Below are positions 12,576 through 20,371 of a stretch of 33,846 bases of DNA, piece after piece. The notes below the pieces were generated by a model. The model did not search any database. It was given only the letters and a program-made list of their open reading frames with translations, and was not told where the DNA came from. Origin of the DNA: a virus. Where the stretch lies: positions 1 to 33,846 of the IMG/VR virus record IMGVR_UViG_3300010368_000046, one strand, 5' to 3'. Made by a program: the position numbers and the translations under genes. The first letter of the stretch is position 1. The number at the start of each line of letters is the position of its first letter.

Positions 12576-12614
12576 GAGGCCTGGGATTCTTGATTCCTTT
12601 CTTGCCCAGGCCTC
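12576..12614 (+). terminator. Intergenic hairpin before the primase-helicase gene
   Basis: GAGGCCTGGG (12576-12585) pairs perfectly with CCCAGGCCTC (12605-12614) across a 19-base loop; the sequence after it (TTCAAACTTTTAC) has only a weak T content. It may be an attenuating terminator separating the abundant ssDNA-binding-like protein from the primase-helicase. Confidence 0.6.
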
Positions 12615-12644
12615 TCTTCAAACTTTTACTTCCGAAAGGTAAAA

Positions 12645-15128
12645 ATGCAATACTTTACAGAACTTCTTGAGCGTCTGGGCCGAACCCAAGATGACAACGT
12701 AGCCATCTGCTACCAATCATCAGTGCAGAGGTTTACGGCAAAGACCATCAAGGTTTCGATGGCAGAGTCAACCGTGGCAGCTCTCGACTCACTGGACAAT
12801 AACGTTTGGTTCGAGATAAACCCGTCCACAGTAAACGGTCGAGCAACTGCTCAGGACATCACTGCCCTAGCTGCCCTGTACATCGACATCGACTATAAGG
12901 ATTCAGGCGCTGGCACAATTGCTCAGGCCAAAGAACTCATAGAGCTACTATCAGACTTGATCGGAGTAGGTCCCAGTGCTGTGGTCTACTCCGGTCATGG
13001 GATTCAACCGTACTGGGCAATAGATCCGGAGGAAGACTTTGACCCATCTCTTGCTCAAGGCATTCTTAATCGTTGGGGTGCATTTGCTCGCTTTATTGGT
13101 GGCAGCATCGGAGTCCAGCTAGACAGCGTCTTTGACCTACCTCGGATCTTCCGGGTGCCTGGCTCCCGCAACATGAAGGATGTCACTAACCCAGTTGATG
13201 TAGTCGCAACCTTCCCTAAGGACTGGCGACCAATAACGCTGGATGAGATCAATGATGTACTGATCGCTCACGGCATCACCAGCGAGATGAACATGCCTGA
13301 CAGCTTTGAGCTGGTCTCTAGCTCTGCCGAATGGAAATATGCTGCCCACGATTGCCAGTTCACTCCATCTTTATTTGCAGGCATTCGTCCTACAAACAAT
13401 CCACCAAAGTCTAGGCACGGCTGGCTAGTCCAGCAGCTAGTGCTGGTCAATGCAGCTCACCGTAATGGCTGCTTGACCAAGAACACTTCCGATGAGCTCA
13501 TCAAGAACATTGCTGAAAGGTTCAAGGACTTCTTGAAGCTTGCTCCTGCACGTGAGATGAACCAGAATGAGGTCGGCTCAGCAAACAAATGGGCCATCGC
13601 TAAGGTTGAGGCATTTACTGAGGAAAAACTAAACAGTGAGCTTAGGAACCACAACCACTCGGATTTTTTGATAGGCGACCCGAGCAGCGCCCTTGGGGAG
13701 CCTTCCGCTAACGCTGAGATCTCAAGTGCTGAGATGGTTCACATCTACAAAGTTAGCTTTGACACTTACGGGCGCACCGACGCATCAAACGCACGCCGGC
13801 TGATCCATTACAGCCAGGGAGCTTACAAGTTTATACCCGATGTAGGCTGGCACCGCTGGGAAGGCGGGCGCTACATCTTTGACAAAGAAAAATCTATTTA
13901 CCAAGAAGCAATCGACGCTGCTGAGTTCGTAGAGATCGCTGGAGGTACCGGCGATCAGCTCAAGTGGGCCCAGACTTCACAAAATAAAGAAAGAGTTGTA
14001 AATGCCATTACCCTTGCGAGCACTGACCCCGATGTTCTTGTTGCTGCCATTGACATGGATTTTGAACCTAATAATCTTTGCACTCCTGCTGGTATCGTCA
14101 ATCTTCAGACTGGCGAGCTCAGGCCTGCAGTACGCGCTCAGGACCTTAACACACGCCAAACAACGTGTTCACCGGCTGCGATTTCTACACCGCTATGGAC
14201 CGATTTCCTTAAGAGGGTCGTCCAAGACGAGGACCGGATTGCGTACCTGCAGGAACTGCTTGGAGCCTCTCTTTTCGGAGACTCGAGGTACCATGTGCTC
14301 CCTGTGCTTGCTGGATCCGGAGCTAACGGAAAGTCAACGCTTCTAGACGTTGTCTCCGGCATCCTGGGCGACTACGCTGCATCGATGCCTGAGAACTTCC
14401 TGCTTGATGCCAACGGAGCTGCTCACCCTACTGAGATCGCTAGGCTTCGTGGAGTACGCTTTGCCATGGCATCGGAGACTAGGCCTGATGGCAAGTTCAA
14501 CGAGTCCCGTGTGAAGATGCTTACTGGTGGCGACATGCTATCGGCCCGCTTCATGAACCAGAACTTCTTTGACTTCCGGCCTACTCACACGCTATTCCTA
14601 GCCGTAAACCACTTGCCTGCCGTTAAGTCTGGCGGTGATGGCTTCTGGAGAAGACTTCGTAAGATGGACTTCCGTGTAACTATCCCTAAGGATCAGCAGC
14701 GCGAAAACTTTGCCCAGTCTATGATCGAGGAAGAAGGCCCAGGCATCCTTCAATGGATAGTTGAAGGTGCAGTCCGTGTTACTGCTGCTGGCTTTAATGA
14801 GCCTGACTCTGTCAAGATGGCCACCCTTGAGTACCGTCATGAAGAAGATCACATTGCTAAGTTCGTTGATGAGCACGTCATGCTTGCAGAGAATGGCAGC
14901 GTCACAAAGACTGCTATCTTCAATAGCTACCGCGACTGGTGCATCGAGAACGGTGAAAAGCCTATTACTCAGAACGCCTTGAACCGTGAGGTACGTCAGC
15001 GCCTGAACACTCAAGAAGTATCCGTCGGTGGCGCTAGAATGTTTAGCGGTATCGAACTGGTATCAACTCAGATCGTCCCTGAGCGCATTGTGCAGGACGA
15101 CCGCGAGAAGGATGAATATTGGAGATAA
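12645..15128 (+). CDS. Primase-helicase, D5/P4 type
   Basis: This is an 827-residue two-part protein. The N-terminal part contains the archaeo-eukaryotic primase signature YIDIDYKD (catalytic D81 and D83) and a later RVPGSRN stretch typical of phage and plasmid primases (around 173-185). The C-terminal half is a D5/poxvirus-type SF3 helicase: Walker A GSGANGKST (557-565), the adjoining Walker B/ASETR region, the TGGD turn and FWRRLRKMDF. It would both make primers and unwind DNA at the fork. No DNA polymerase is seen in the window, so the phage probably uses a polymerase coded elsewhere or by the host. The Shine-Dalgarno is GAAAGG. Confidence 0.92.
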   Translation: MQYFTELLERLGRTQDDNVAICYQSSVQRFTAKTIKVSMAESTVAALDSLDNNVWFEINPSTVNGRATAQDITALAALYIDIDYKDSGAGTIAQAKELIELLSDLIGVGPSAVVYSGHGIQPYWAIDPEEDFDPSLAQGILNRWGAFARFIGGSIGVQLDSVFDLPRIFRVPGSRNMKDVTNPVDVVATFPKDWRPITLDEINDVLIAHGITSEMNMPDSFELVSSSAEWKYAAHDCQFTPSLFAGIRPTNNPPKSRHGWLVQQLVLVNAAHRNGCLTKNTSDELIKNIAERFKDFLKLAPAREMNQNEVGSANKWAIAKVEAFTEEKLNSELRNHNHSDFLIGDPSSALGEPSANAEISSAEMVHIYKVSFDTYGRTDASNARRLIHYSQGAYKFIPDVGWHRWEGGRYIFDKEKSIYQEAIDAAEFVEIAGGTGDQLKWAQTSQNKERVVNAITLASTDPDVLVAAIDMDFEPNNLCTPAGIVNLQTGELRPAVRAQDLNTRQTTCSPAAISTPLWTDFLKRVVQDEDRIAYLQELLGASLFGDSRYHVLPVLAGSGANGKSTLLDVVSGILGDYAASMPENFLLDANGAAHPTEIARLRGVRFAMASETRPDGKFNESRVKMLTGGDMLSARFMNQNFFDFRPTHTLFLAVNHLPAVKSGGDGFWRRLRKMDFRVTIPKDQQRENFAQSMIEEEGPGILQWIVEGAVRVTAAGFNEPDSVKMATLEYRHEEDHIAKFVDEHVMLAENGSVTKTAIFNSYRDWCIENGEKPITQNALNREVRQRLNTQEVSVGGARMFSGIELVSTQIVPERIVQDDREKDEYWR

Positions 15129-15718
15129 AGGATCCATGTCCAGCCTGCAGGGCTGGCTTCCAAAATGAATGCCACTATGCCTGGGAAGATGAATCCTGGG
15201 TCTCTTGTGGTGAAATAAAGTTTTCTGCTACAGGAGAGGTAAAGCATGAGGGAATATCTGAGGTCAGCTCGGGAGATCAGGAAGCTTCAACAGGCTATAT
15301 TGAGGACGGGTACGGTGCAGCGAAAGACCTCGACAAGTACAAAGACCCACTCAGCACCGGAAGAAAACGAGCAGCTCAAATGTATCCTATTGAGCCTGGC
15401 ATGGTTTGTGAATGGGCTACTCTTAAGTTCGCTGGTGGTGGCATTGTACCTATTGTTGGCTGCATAGGCAGAGCTGCCTCAGATCGGCACCACGGGCCTG
15501 ATAAGAATACGATGAACAATGCCCCAGGCAACGTTCACAGGATCTGTGACCACTGCCACAACACCTGGCACGCCTTAAACGATCCTGGTTACGGAGATCG
15601 TCCTGACCACACGCTACCGTTTGTACCTGTTGGCGAATGGAAAGAGCATGATGCAACCACCAAAGCTACTCAAGCTGAGATTATTGAAGCTGAGACTAAA
15701 CGCCTGAGCGAGCTGTAA
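15119..15718 (+). CDS. HNH-nuclease-like zinc protein
   Basis: This 199-residue protein starts from a TTG at 15119, which has AAGGA seven bases upstream and overlaps the primase stop by 10 bases. It opens with a Cys-rich stretch (CPACRAGFQNECHYAW). The C-terminal part, about 110-160, has the HNH-like layout: C-x-G-R-A-A (from GCIGRAAS), a DRHHGPDKNTMNN turn, then VHRICDHCHNTWHAL, where His and Asn/His residues flank a CxxC zinc pair. HNH proteins nick or cut DNA in packaging, homing or repair. The active-site His-Asn-His cannot be fixed by eye, so call it HNH-like. It overlaps the convergent phosphoesterase gene by 23 bases. Confidence 0.7.
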   Translation: MEIKDPCPACRAGFQNECHYAWEDESWVSCGEIKFSATGEVKHEGISEVSSGDQEASTGYIEDGYGAAKDLDKYKDPLSTGRKRAAQMYPIEPGMVCEWATLKFAGGGIVPIVGCIGRAASDRHHGPDKNTMNNAPGNVHRICDHCHNTWHALNDPGYGDRPDHTLPFVPVGEWKEHDATTKATQAEIIEAETKRLSEL

Positions 15719-16664
15719 ACTTCTGCCCTCTGAACCAAGCCACTCCATCACGGATCTCAATTAGTTCAAAGTAAGGGATGCCGTTTTCAATAGTAACTAC
15801 GCAAATACCTTGCTGCCAGTTCTCGTAATACTTAGCTGGCGAGCCATCAATGTGAGTGCTTCCGTTAACTGAAGGAACTGCACCGTCAACTCGGCATAGA
15901 CATCCAGGACTAACGGCAACGCTTCGTATAGCTTCGTCACGGTTAAACGCTGTTCGTGACTGAATTTCTAAGCGGTGTGCATGACCAAAGATAGTGCTGA
16001 TGTGAGGATCAGCATTTGTGTAGGCTGCTGCTGTAGATCCGTTTGAGCGAGCCTTGTTTCCATGTACCGCTCTAATAGTAGGCGTAAGCCAGTAAGCTCC
16101 AGCAGGGTAAGCGTCGATGTACTCAACGTCAATCTCGTCCAAGCGAAGAAGGTAAGGGATGCTCATTGTAGGAAGCTCATTGGTGTTGGCTCGCTTCAAG
16201 CCAAAAGCGCTTAGTGCATTCGTCATGATGAATTTCTCCATGCGACGATCGTGGTTGCCTTCTATTAGAACAATCTTAGCTTTGGGTCCAGCGGATTGTC
16301 TTTGCTGCTGCAGAAACAAGTGACCTCTGTCAAAGGCTGCCTGCGTGGTGTTTGCCATAGCAGCTTCTTGTTCAAAGCGCCCCTGCGCCGGTAGATCCAA
16401 AAAGTCACCCAGATTGATAATCGTATCCAACCTATCCGTTTCCTCAAGAAATGAGGTGATTTGCAGCGCAACATCCATAGCACGCTCATCATGAAAAGGA
16501 TCCCATCGGCCATCTAGATTCCTATAACCGATTTGCGGGTCTGGCAGCGCAATATGGACAGTATGCTTGCTTCTTTTAGGTGTGACTTTCTTAGGCGCTG
16601 CCAAGACGACTGGTTGTGCACGGTCAACTGGATCCCAGGCAGGCTTATTTAGATTTTCTAGCAC
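15696..16664 (-). CDS. Calcineurin-like metallophosphoesterase
   Basis: The calcineurin-like metallophosphoesterase motifs are all present in order: DPQIG, NLGDFLD (GD box), EGNHDRRME (GNHD), a later VHGN and FGHAHRL (GHxH). These ligate the two metals. The family cleaves phosphodiesters or phosphomonoesters; in phages the substrate is usually unknown (nucleic acid ends or cyclic nucleotides are suggestions). I chose GTG 16664 because it has AAGGGA about eight bases upstream and only 20 bases of overlap with the HTH gene; an ATG at 16727 would overlap it by 83. It is the last gene of the leftward fibre operon and converges on the HNH gene. Confidence 0.88.
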   Translation of the reverse strand: MLENLNKPAWDPVDRAQPVVLAAPKKVTPKRSKHTVHIALPDPQIGYRNLDGRWDPFHDERAMDVALQITSFLEETDRLDTIINLGDFLDLPAQGRFEQEAAMANTTQAAFDRGHLFLQQQRQSAGPKAKIVLIEGNHDRRMEKFIMTNALSAFGLKRANTNELPTMSIPYLLRLDEIDVEYIDAYPAGAYWLTPTIRAVHGNKARSNGSTAAAYTNADPHISTIFGHAHRLEIQSRTAFNRDEAIRSVAVSPGCLCRVDGAVPSVNGSTHIDGSPAKYYENWQQGICVVTIENGIPYFELIEIRDGVAWFRGQKFTARSGV

Positions 16665-16875
16665 AGTTACATTCCCTTGCTCGATGTTTGCGTAAAACTG
16701 TCTCGCCAACAGAAAATCCCAGATCATCCAGCGCTTTCTTTAAAGCTGCGCTGGACCAACGAGGATCTGCTAGTGATGTTTCTAAAACTTCTTGATCTTC
16801 TTTACTAAGCTCCAGGCTCTTCCTTCCCATCAAGCAAAGAAAGTTTTCAGTGGGCGGTGTTAGTCCTTCTAACAT
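16645..16875 (-). CDS. Small helix-turn-helix DNA-binding protein
   Basis: This is a 76-residue protein starting MLEGLTPPTENFLCLM. I took ATG 16875 because AAGGAG lies five to six bases upstream; an ATG at 16896 is also open. The core LSKEDQEVLETSLADPRWSS followed by AALKKALDDLGFSVGETVLRKHR is a typical phage helix-turn-helix of the 'paired with terminase or packaging' kind, and it ends in a basic CNCARKSK tail. In actinophages such proteins often sit near terminase or recombination genes. Here it is the penultimate gene of the fibre operon, just before the phosphoesterase. It could regulate this operon. Confidence 0.75.
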   Translation of the reverse strand: MLEGLTPPTENFLCLMGRKSLELSKEDQEVLETSLADPRWSSAALKKALDDLGFSVGETVLRKHRARECNCARKSK

Positions 16876-16927
16876 GGCGTCTCCTTCAGTTAACACTTAA
16901 GAACAACCCTAACAAACTTTTAAAAGA

Positions 16928-17809
16928 TTATGAAGGTACTTCAAAGCCCCCACTAGACGTGAACTTGTAAATTCTTTTTTCTATGTAAGGACTTCCTGCC
17001 CCATCTGCTTCATTAATTGTGTAAGTGGTATAGTCTGCAGTTATATTTGCAAGCTCGCCATAGTCGGCTGGGTATTTTATGTAGATAACCCCACTACCGC
17101 CCAGTCCGTTCCCGGCATACCCTCCATTTATTGATCCAGTTGCACCGTTGCCAGTATTTATTGCACCAGGATAAGCGCTTGATGGAAAGCCTAAACTTTC
17201 ATAGTAAACATTTGAGCTACCAGTTATTGTATAACTATATGTAGCATATATACCGGGATTTCCTCCGGCGCCTAGCAGTACTGAGTCAAAAAATGAGGAT
17301 CTGTGTGCAGGAATGAGGCCAGGCCCTGCAAGGCCATTAGACGTATACAGCCTAACCCTATCGTTTCCAGACAGGCCCCAGTAAGCGTACGAGTTTATAT
17401 TTTCGCCCCCCACGCCGGCTCCAGCTCGAGTGTTGTAATAGGTCAGTAGCTCACCGTAGGTAGTGCCACTGTTAGTTGTTCGAGTATAGTTTGTTTCGGG
17501 AGTAATGTAGTCAAGCACTGTGTAGTATTGATCAACAAGGCCAAGCCAGTCCCTGTATACAGATGTCGGATAAGTCGGTGCATAAAAAAGAGTCTGGTTA
17601 TTTTGTCTGATGGTAGAGACGTTGCCGCCAGCCCCCACAAAAACTTGATACGGATGGTAGCCAGTTAAAGTAAACTTTCTTGACACTTGGCAGCCACCAT
17701 TTCCAGGGTATGGCCCTTGAGCGTTCTGGCCCCCACCTTGCAGGAAAACTGCTGCATCTCTCCACACCGCATTGTTTGGGCTATTGATCCCAAGAAGCAG
17801 CTTAGGCAT
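16928..17809 (-). CDS. Glycine-rich tail fibre / adhesin
   Basis: This is a 293-residue protein. Large parts are Gly, Ser, Asn, Thr and Tyr rich, with a glycine-rich core such as GAGGN, GAGVGGEN, GLGGSGVIYIKYP and GNGATGSINGGYAGNGLGGS. The GGSGVIYIKY pattern is the hallmark of phage glycine-rich adhesin tips known in long-tailed and short-tailed phages, where polyglycine helices form the receptor-binding end. It probably binds the host surface. The coding sequence is AT-richer in feel than the replication genes, as in the rest of the island. It overlaps no neighbour and its Shine-Dalgarno is GGAG. Confidence 0.78.
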   Translation of the reverse strand: MPKLLLGINSPNNAVWRDAAVFLQGGGQNAQGPYPGNGGCQVSRKFTLTGYHPYQVFVGAGGNVSTIRQNNQTLFYAPTYPTSVYRDWLGLVDQYYTVLDYITPETNYTRTTNSGTTYGELLTYYNTRAGAGVGGENINSYAYWGLSGNDRVRLYTSNGLAGPGLIPAHRSSFFDSVLLGAGGNPGIYATYSYTITGSSNVYYESLGFPSSAYPGAINTGNGATGSINGGYAGNGLGGSGVIYIKYPADYGELANITADYTTYTINEADGAGSPYIEKRIYKFTSSGGFEVPS

Positions 17810-17811
17810 TT

Positions 17812-18045
17812 TTAAAAGGCTCCTGTATCTTCAGGTGAATGGAAAACGTCTATGTCTTCCCGATAAATGCTACCTATGACCGCAAACGCTCCTCTGATTG
17901 AGCTATTAAACGAAGTCTGTAGCCACCTGCCACCCAATTGCAGATCGACAGCAAGAAATTCTTCACCTCTGTGCTCCTGTGAATCAGGCACTACTAAAAC
18001 CTGTTCAACGATATTATCGTCATTAATTTTTGCAAAATGAGCCAT
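17812..18045 (-). CDS. Small tail protein of the MAHFA family
   Basis: This is a 77-residue protein beginning MAHFAKINDDNIVEQVLVVP and containing GGRWLQTSFNSSIRGAFAVI plus GSIYRED. This matches a small virion-associated family widespread in cyanophages and other tailed phages ('MAHFAxLDENNxVxxVIVV... W-QTSYN...R...a.iG..Y'). Its exact role is unknown but it appears in tail or baseplate gene clusters. No Shine-Dalgarno is seen; a TACAAT box ends six bases before the ATG, which suggests its mRNA may be leaderless in addition to read-through from the upstream gene. Confidence 0.78.
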   Translation of the reverse strand: MAHFAKINDDNIVEQVLVVPDSQEHRGEEFLAVDLQLGGRWLQTSFNSSIRGAFAVIGSIYREDIDVFHSPEDTGAF

Positions 18046-18051
18046 AGGTCT

Positions 18052-18057
18052 ATTGTA
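18052..18057 (-). promoter_or_regulatory. Candidate leaderless -10 box inside the fibre operon
   Basis: On the minus strand TACAAT (18057-18052) is followed by six bases and then the ATG of the small tail protein at 18045; TGA before it makes TGATACAAT. No -35 is convincing. The lack of a Shine-Dalgarno for this gene is what makes the box interesting. Confidence 0.4.
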
Positions 18058-18690
18058 TCAGGCTGCTAGAGGGTTGCTATTTATCTTCTCTATTACCAGA
18101 CTCGCTAGTTCTTCTGGCGAAATATCTTGTCCAGTAAGCTCAAAGATGGATGTAGATTTTGCCCCAATATTGCCACAGGTGACTATGTAGTCATAGGGGG
18201 CCAAGGAGTTGTTGCAGTTTATAACACATCCATACTCAGTTACTCCGTTAGCTATGCCATCCCCTAAGTAGCCAATCTTTGAAAACCCAGTAGGCGTTTC
18301 AACCCAAACCCCCGCTTTACCCGCTATCCTTATTCCCTCAATACCAAATTCAGCCACTGTATCTATGATGATCTGTTCCATCCAAGTTCCGTAGGCAGAT
18401 CCATTGCCCGAATCGGTAAATTTTATTACGGGTGAAATCATAAGCTGCCCAGGACCATGCCAACCAACGTGACCGGGGCGGGAGTCTCTAATCACTCTAC
18501 TGCCGTCCGTAGGCAGCCCCTTCACACCTACTTCCCTTCCAGCAGTATAAACTTCACTGAACTCAAAAAGCAGTACTTGATTTGGCTCTGTTCCTTCTGC
18601 AACAGAAGAATGTTTTTTTTCGCGTATTTTCATCCATTCTCTATAATCTAAAAAGTCTGGGTTGAAGGCTACTTTTATAAACTCAGTCAT
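18058..18690 (-). CDS. lipB: LipB-family octanoyltransferase (lipoate/octanoate-protein ligase)
   Basis: This is a 210-residue protein, full length for LipB (E. coli LipB has 213 residues). The signature is continuous: YTAGRE (48-53), RPGHVGWHGPGQL (71-83, like the family's RGG-x-T-[YW]-HGPGQL), AGKAGVWVET (123-132), SKIGYLGDGI (137-146), EYGCVINCNN (152-161) and IVTCGNIGAKSTSI (169-182). The two catalytic residues are present: K138 and C172, matching E. coli K135 and C169 with the same offset of three. Differences are RPG for RGG and G for T. LipB moves octanoyl from acyl-carrier protein onto a lysine of a lipoyl domain. It lies among tail-fibre genes with ATGA coupling; no LipA or lipoyl domain is seen in the window. 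Confidence 0.9.
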   Translation of the reverse strand: MTEFIKVAFNPDFLDYREWMKIREKKHSSVAEGTEPNQVLLFEFSEVYTAGREVGVKGLPTDGSRVIRDSRPGHVGWHGPGQLMISPVIKFTDSGNGSAYGTWMEQIIIDTVAEFGIEGIRIAGKAGVWVETPTGFSKIGYLGDGIANGVTEYGCVINCNNSLAPYDYIVTCGNIGAKSTSIFELTGQDISPEELASLVIEKINSNPLAA

Positions 18691-19019
18691 CGGATTCGCA
18701 GCCCCGAAGTTAATGCTTGAACCTCAATATCAGTAAGGCCTAAGTCAACAAGTTTCTCTTTAGCCGTTAGAGGAGCGAGTTTGATAGCAAGTTCTTCGTC
18801 TGTAAGATCACGAACAGTCCACACCTGAGTGATAACCCCGTCTACTTCTTGTGGCGGGGATTCATAAAGTACTTCATACTCACTTGCGTATGGAGGGTCT
18901 GTCTCAACAACTGCCTGCCACCCGTCGGGGAGTGGATCTCCGGTTTTCCAGCCCGGAATTACTAGCTGAACATCTCCGATGTGGCGTGGGTATTCGCCTT
19001 CTGCGTTTATGTATATCAT
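18687..19019 (-). CDS. Tail-fibre-assembly-like protein
   Basis: This is a 110-residue protein with a pattern familiar from tail-fibre assembly or chaperone-like proteins next to phage fibres: DGWQAVVETDPPYASEYEVL in the middle and VDGVITQVWTVRDLTDEEL after it, then a helical C-terminus (KLVDLGLTDIEVQALTSGL). It follows the propeller fibre and its stop overlaps the LipB ATG as ATGA. I think it is a fibre chaperone or small tail subunit; the call is by pattern only. It has a good Shine-Dalgarno (AGGAG). Confidence 0.6.
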   Translation of the reverse strand: MIYINAEGEYPRHIGDVQLVIPGWKTGDPLPDGWQAVVETDPPYASEYEVLYESPPQEVDGVITQVWTVRDLTDEELAIKLAPLTAKEKLVDLGLTDIEVQALTSGLRIR

Positions 19020-19031
19020 TGTTATTTCTCC

Positions 19032-20369
19032 TTAGAGCCCTACTTGGTATTGAGTTAAAGAATTAGCGGTTGCACCTGTAAGGGTTCCGCCCCTATTGGT
19101 TACGGTACCTGAATAACTTGTTAGTGAGGTTAGCGCAACAGGATATGTCTGATTTATTGTGCTTAGCGAGCTTGCTGCATAAACCAGGGGCACGCCGTTA
19201 AGAGTATAAGTCCCGGTTAGGCTTCCGTCATTAGGTAGCTTAGCAATCAAAAGGTCAGCGCCACCTGAACCTGCTGAGGCTGTCTGCCCAACGATACAAA
19301 TATTTTCTGCTGAATCAAGTGCTATTGCATGCCCTTGTTCAATACCAGTGCCCCCCAAGGTGCGTTGCCATTGAATAGTTCCTGATGAGTCGTACTTAGC
19401 AATCAAAAGGTCCTCGCTACCTGCACCTGCTGAGGCTGTATAGCCAAGCAAATAAAGATTCTCGCTAGAGTCAATAGCTAACGAAGTAGCGCGGTCAAAA
19501 CCAGTGCCACCCAAAGTGCGTTGCCATTCAAAACCATATACTGAGTCGTACTTAGCGAGAAAGAGACGGTTAGAGCTTGTATAGCCAGCCACATAAGCAT
19601 TATCGCTGCTTCTCGTTGCTACCGAGATGCCATATTCACCACTACTCCCACCCAGCTTGCGCTGCCATATAACAGCGCCGTTAGAGTCGTATTTAATCAG
19701 TGCGAGGTCTTGGGATAAATAACTGGTGCGCCCCTTACGGTAAACTGCCAGTCGTATATACCCAAGTGCATAAACATAATCTAGGGGATCAGTTGTTACT
19801 GATGTTCCCCATGTATAACCAGTCCCACCCAGCAAGCGCGACCATGACTGATTGCCGTTTGAGAGGTACTTAGCAATTAATAAATCAGGCCTGGACCCTT
19901 GCCTTGAATATGTTTCTCCAACCACATAAATGCTATCAGTTGAGTTAACCCTTACCGACAAGCCTTTTTCAGTACCAGACGCACCCAAAGTGCGTTGCCA
20001 TTGAAGAGATCCTGATGAGCTGTACTTGGCAAGCAAAAGGTCACTGCCACCTCCACCTCCTGGCGAGCTTGTAGTGCCAGTTACATAAACGTTATCAGTT
20101 GAGTCAAGTGATACCGATGCGCCATAGTCAAGACCAGTGCCACCCAAAGTGCGTTGCCATTGAATAACGCCGTCAGAGTTGTACTTAATGAGCAAGACAA
20201 CATTATTGGTTACACCTCCTGAGGTTGTCTCGCCAACCACGTAAAAATTATCGCTTGAGTCAATAGCTATTGATCTGCCAGCCTCAAAACCAGTACCACC
20301 TAGCGTTCCTATCCAGTAATCACCTTTAGGTCCATATGGATAACCTAGTAGCGCCATACTCCAAGCCAT
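19032..20369 (-). CDS. Seven-repeat beta-propeller tail fibre
   Basis: This is a 445-residue protein. Seven repeats of about 47-60 residues each follow the pattern [W-Q-R-T-L-G-G-T-G]...[S-x-D-S-x-D-N-x-Y-V-x-G]...[L-L-x-A-K-Y]. Examples are WQRTLGGTGLDYGASVSLDS and then TDNVYVTGTTSS. This is an SBBP/NHL-type propeller unit, so the protein should fold as a seven-bladed wheel. It has a short N-terminal lead (1-18) and a 90-residue C-terminal beta domain. Propellers bind carbohydrate or protein, consistent with a host-recognition role; the repeats are also prone to recombination, which can alter specificity. It lies between the collagen-like fibre and the assembly-like protein. Confidence 0.82.
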   Translation of the reverse strand: MAWSMALLGYPYGPKGDYWIGTLGGTGFEAGRSIAIDSSDNFYVVGETTSGGVTNNVVLLIKYNSDGVIQWQRTLGGTGLDYGASVSLDSTDNVYVTGTTSSPGGGGGSDLLLAKYSSSGSLQWQRTLGASGTEKGLSVRVNSTDSIYVVGETYSRQGSRPDLLIAKYLSNGNQSWSRLLGGTGYTWGTSVTTDPLDYVYALGYIRLAVYRKGRTSYLSQDLALIKYDSNGAVIWQRKLGGSSGEYGISVATRSSDNAYVAGYTSSNRLFLAKYDSVYGFEWQRTLGGTGFDRATSLAIDSSENLYLLGYTASAGAGSEDLLIAKYDSSGTIQWQRTLGGTGIEQGHAIALDSAENICIVGQTASAGSGGADLLIAKLPNDGSLTGTYTLNGVPLVYAASSLSTINQTYPVALTSLTSYSGTVTNRGGTLTGATANSLTQYQVGL

Positions 20370-20371
20370 AA

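Noticed and set aside
16645-16727. ATG start for the metallophosphoesterase at 16727.
   Set aside because: It would overlap the HTH gene by 83 bases and has no ribosome site; GTG 16664 has AAGGGA upstream.
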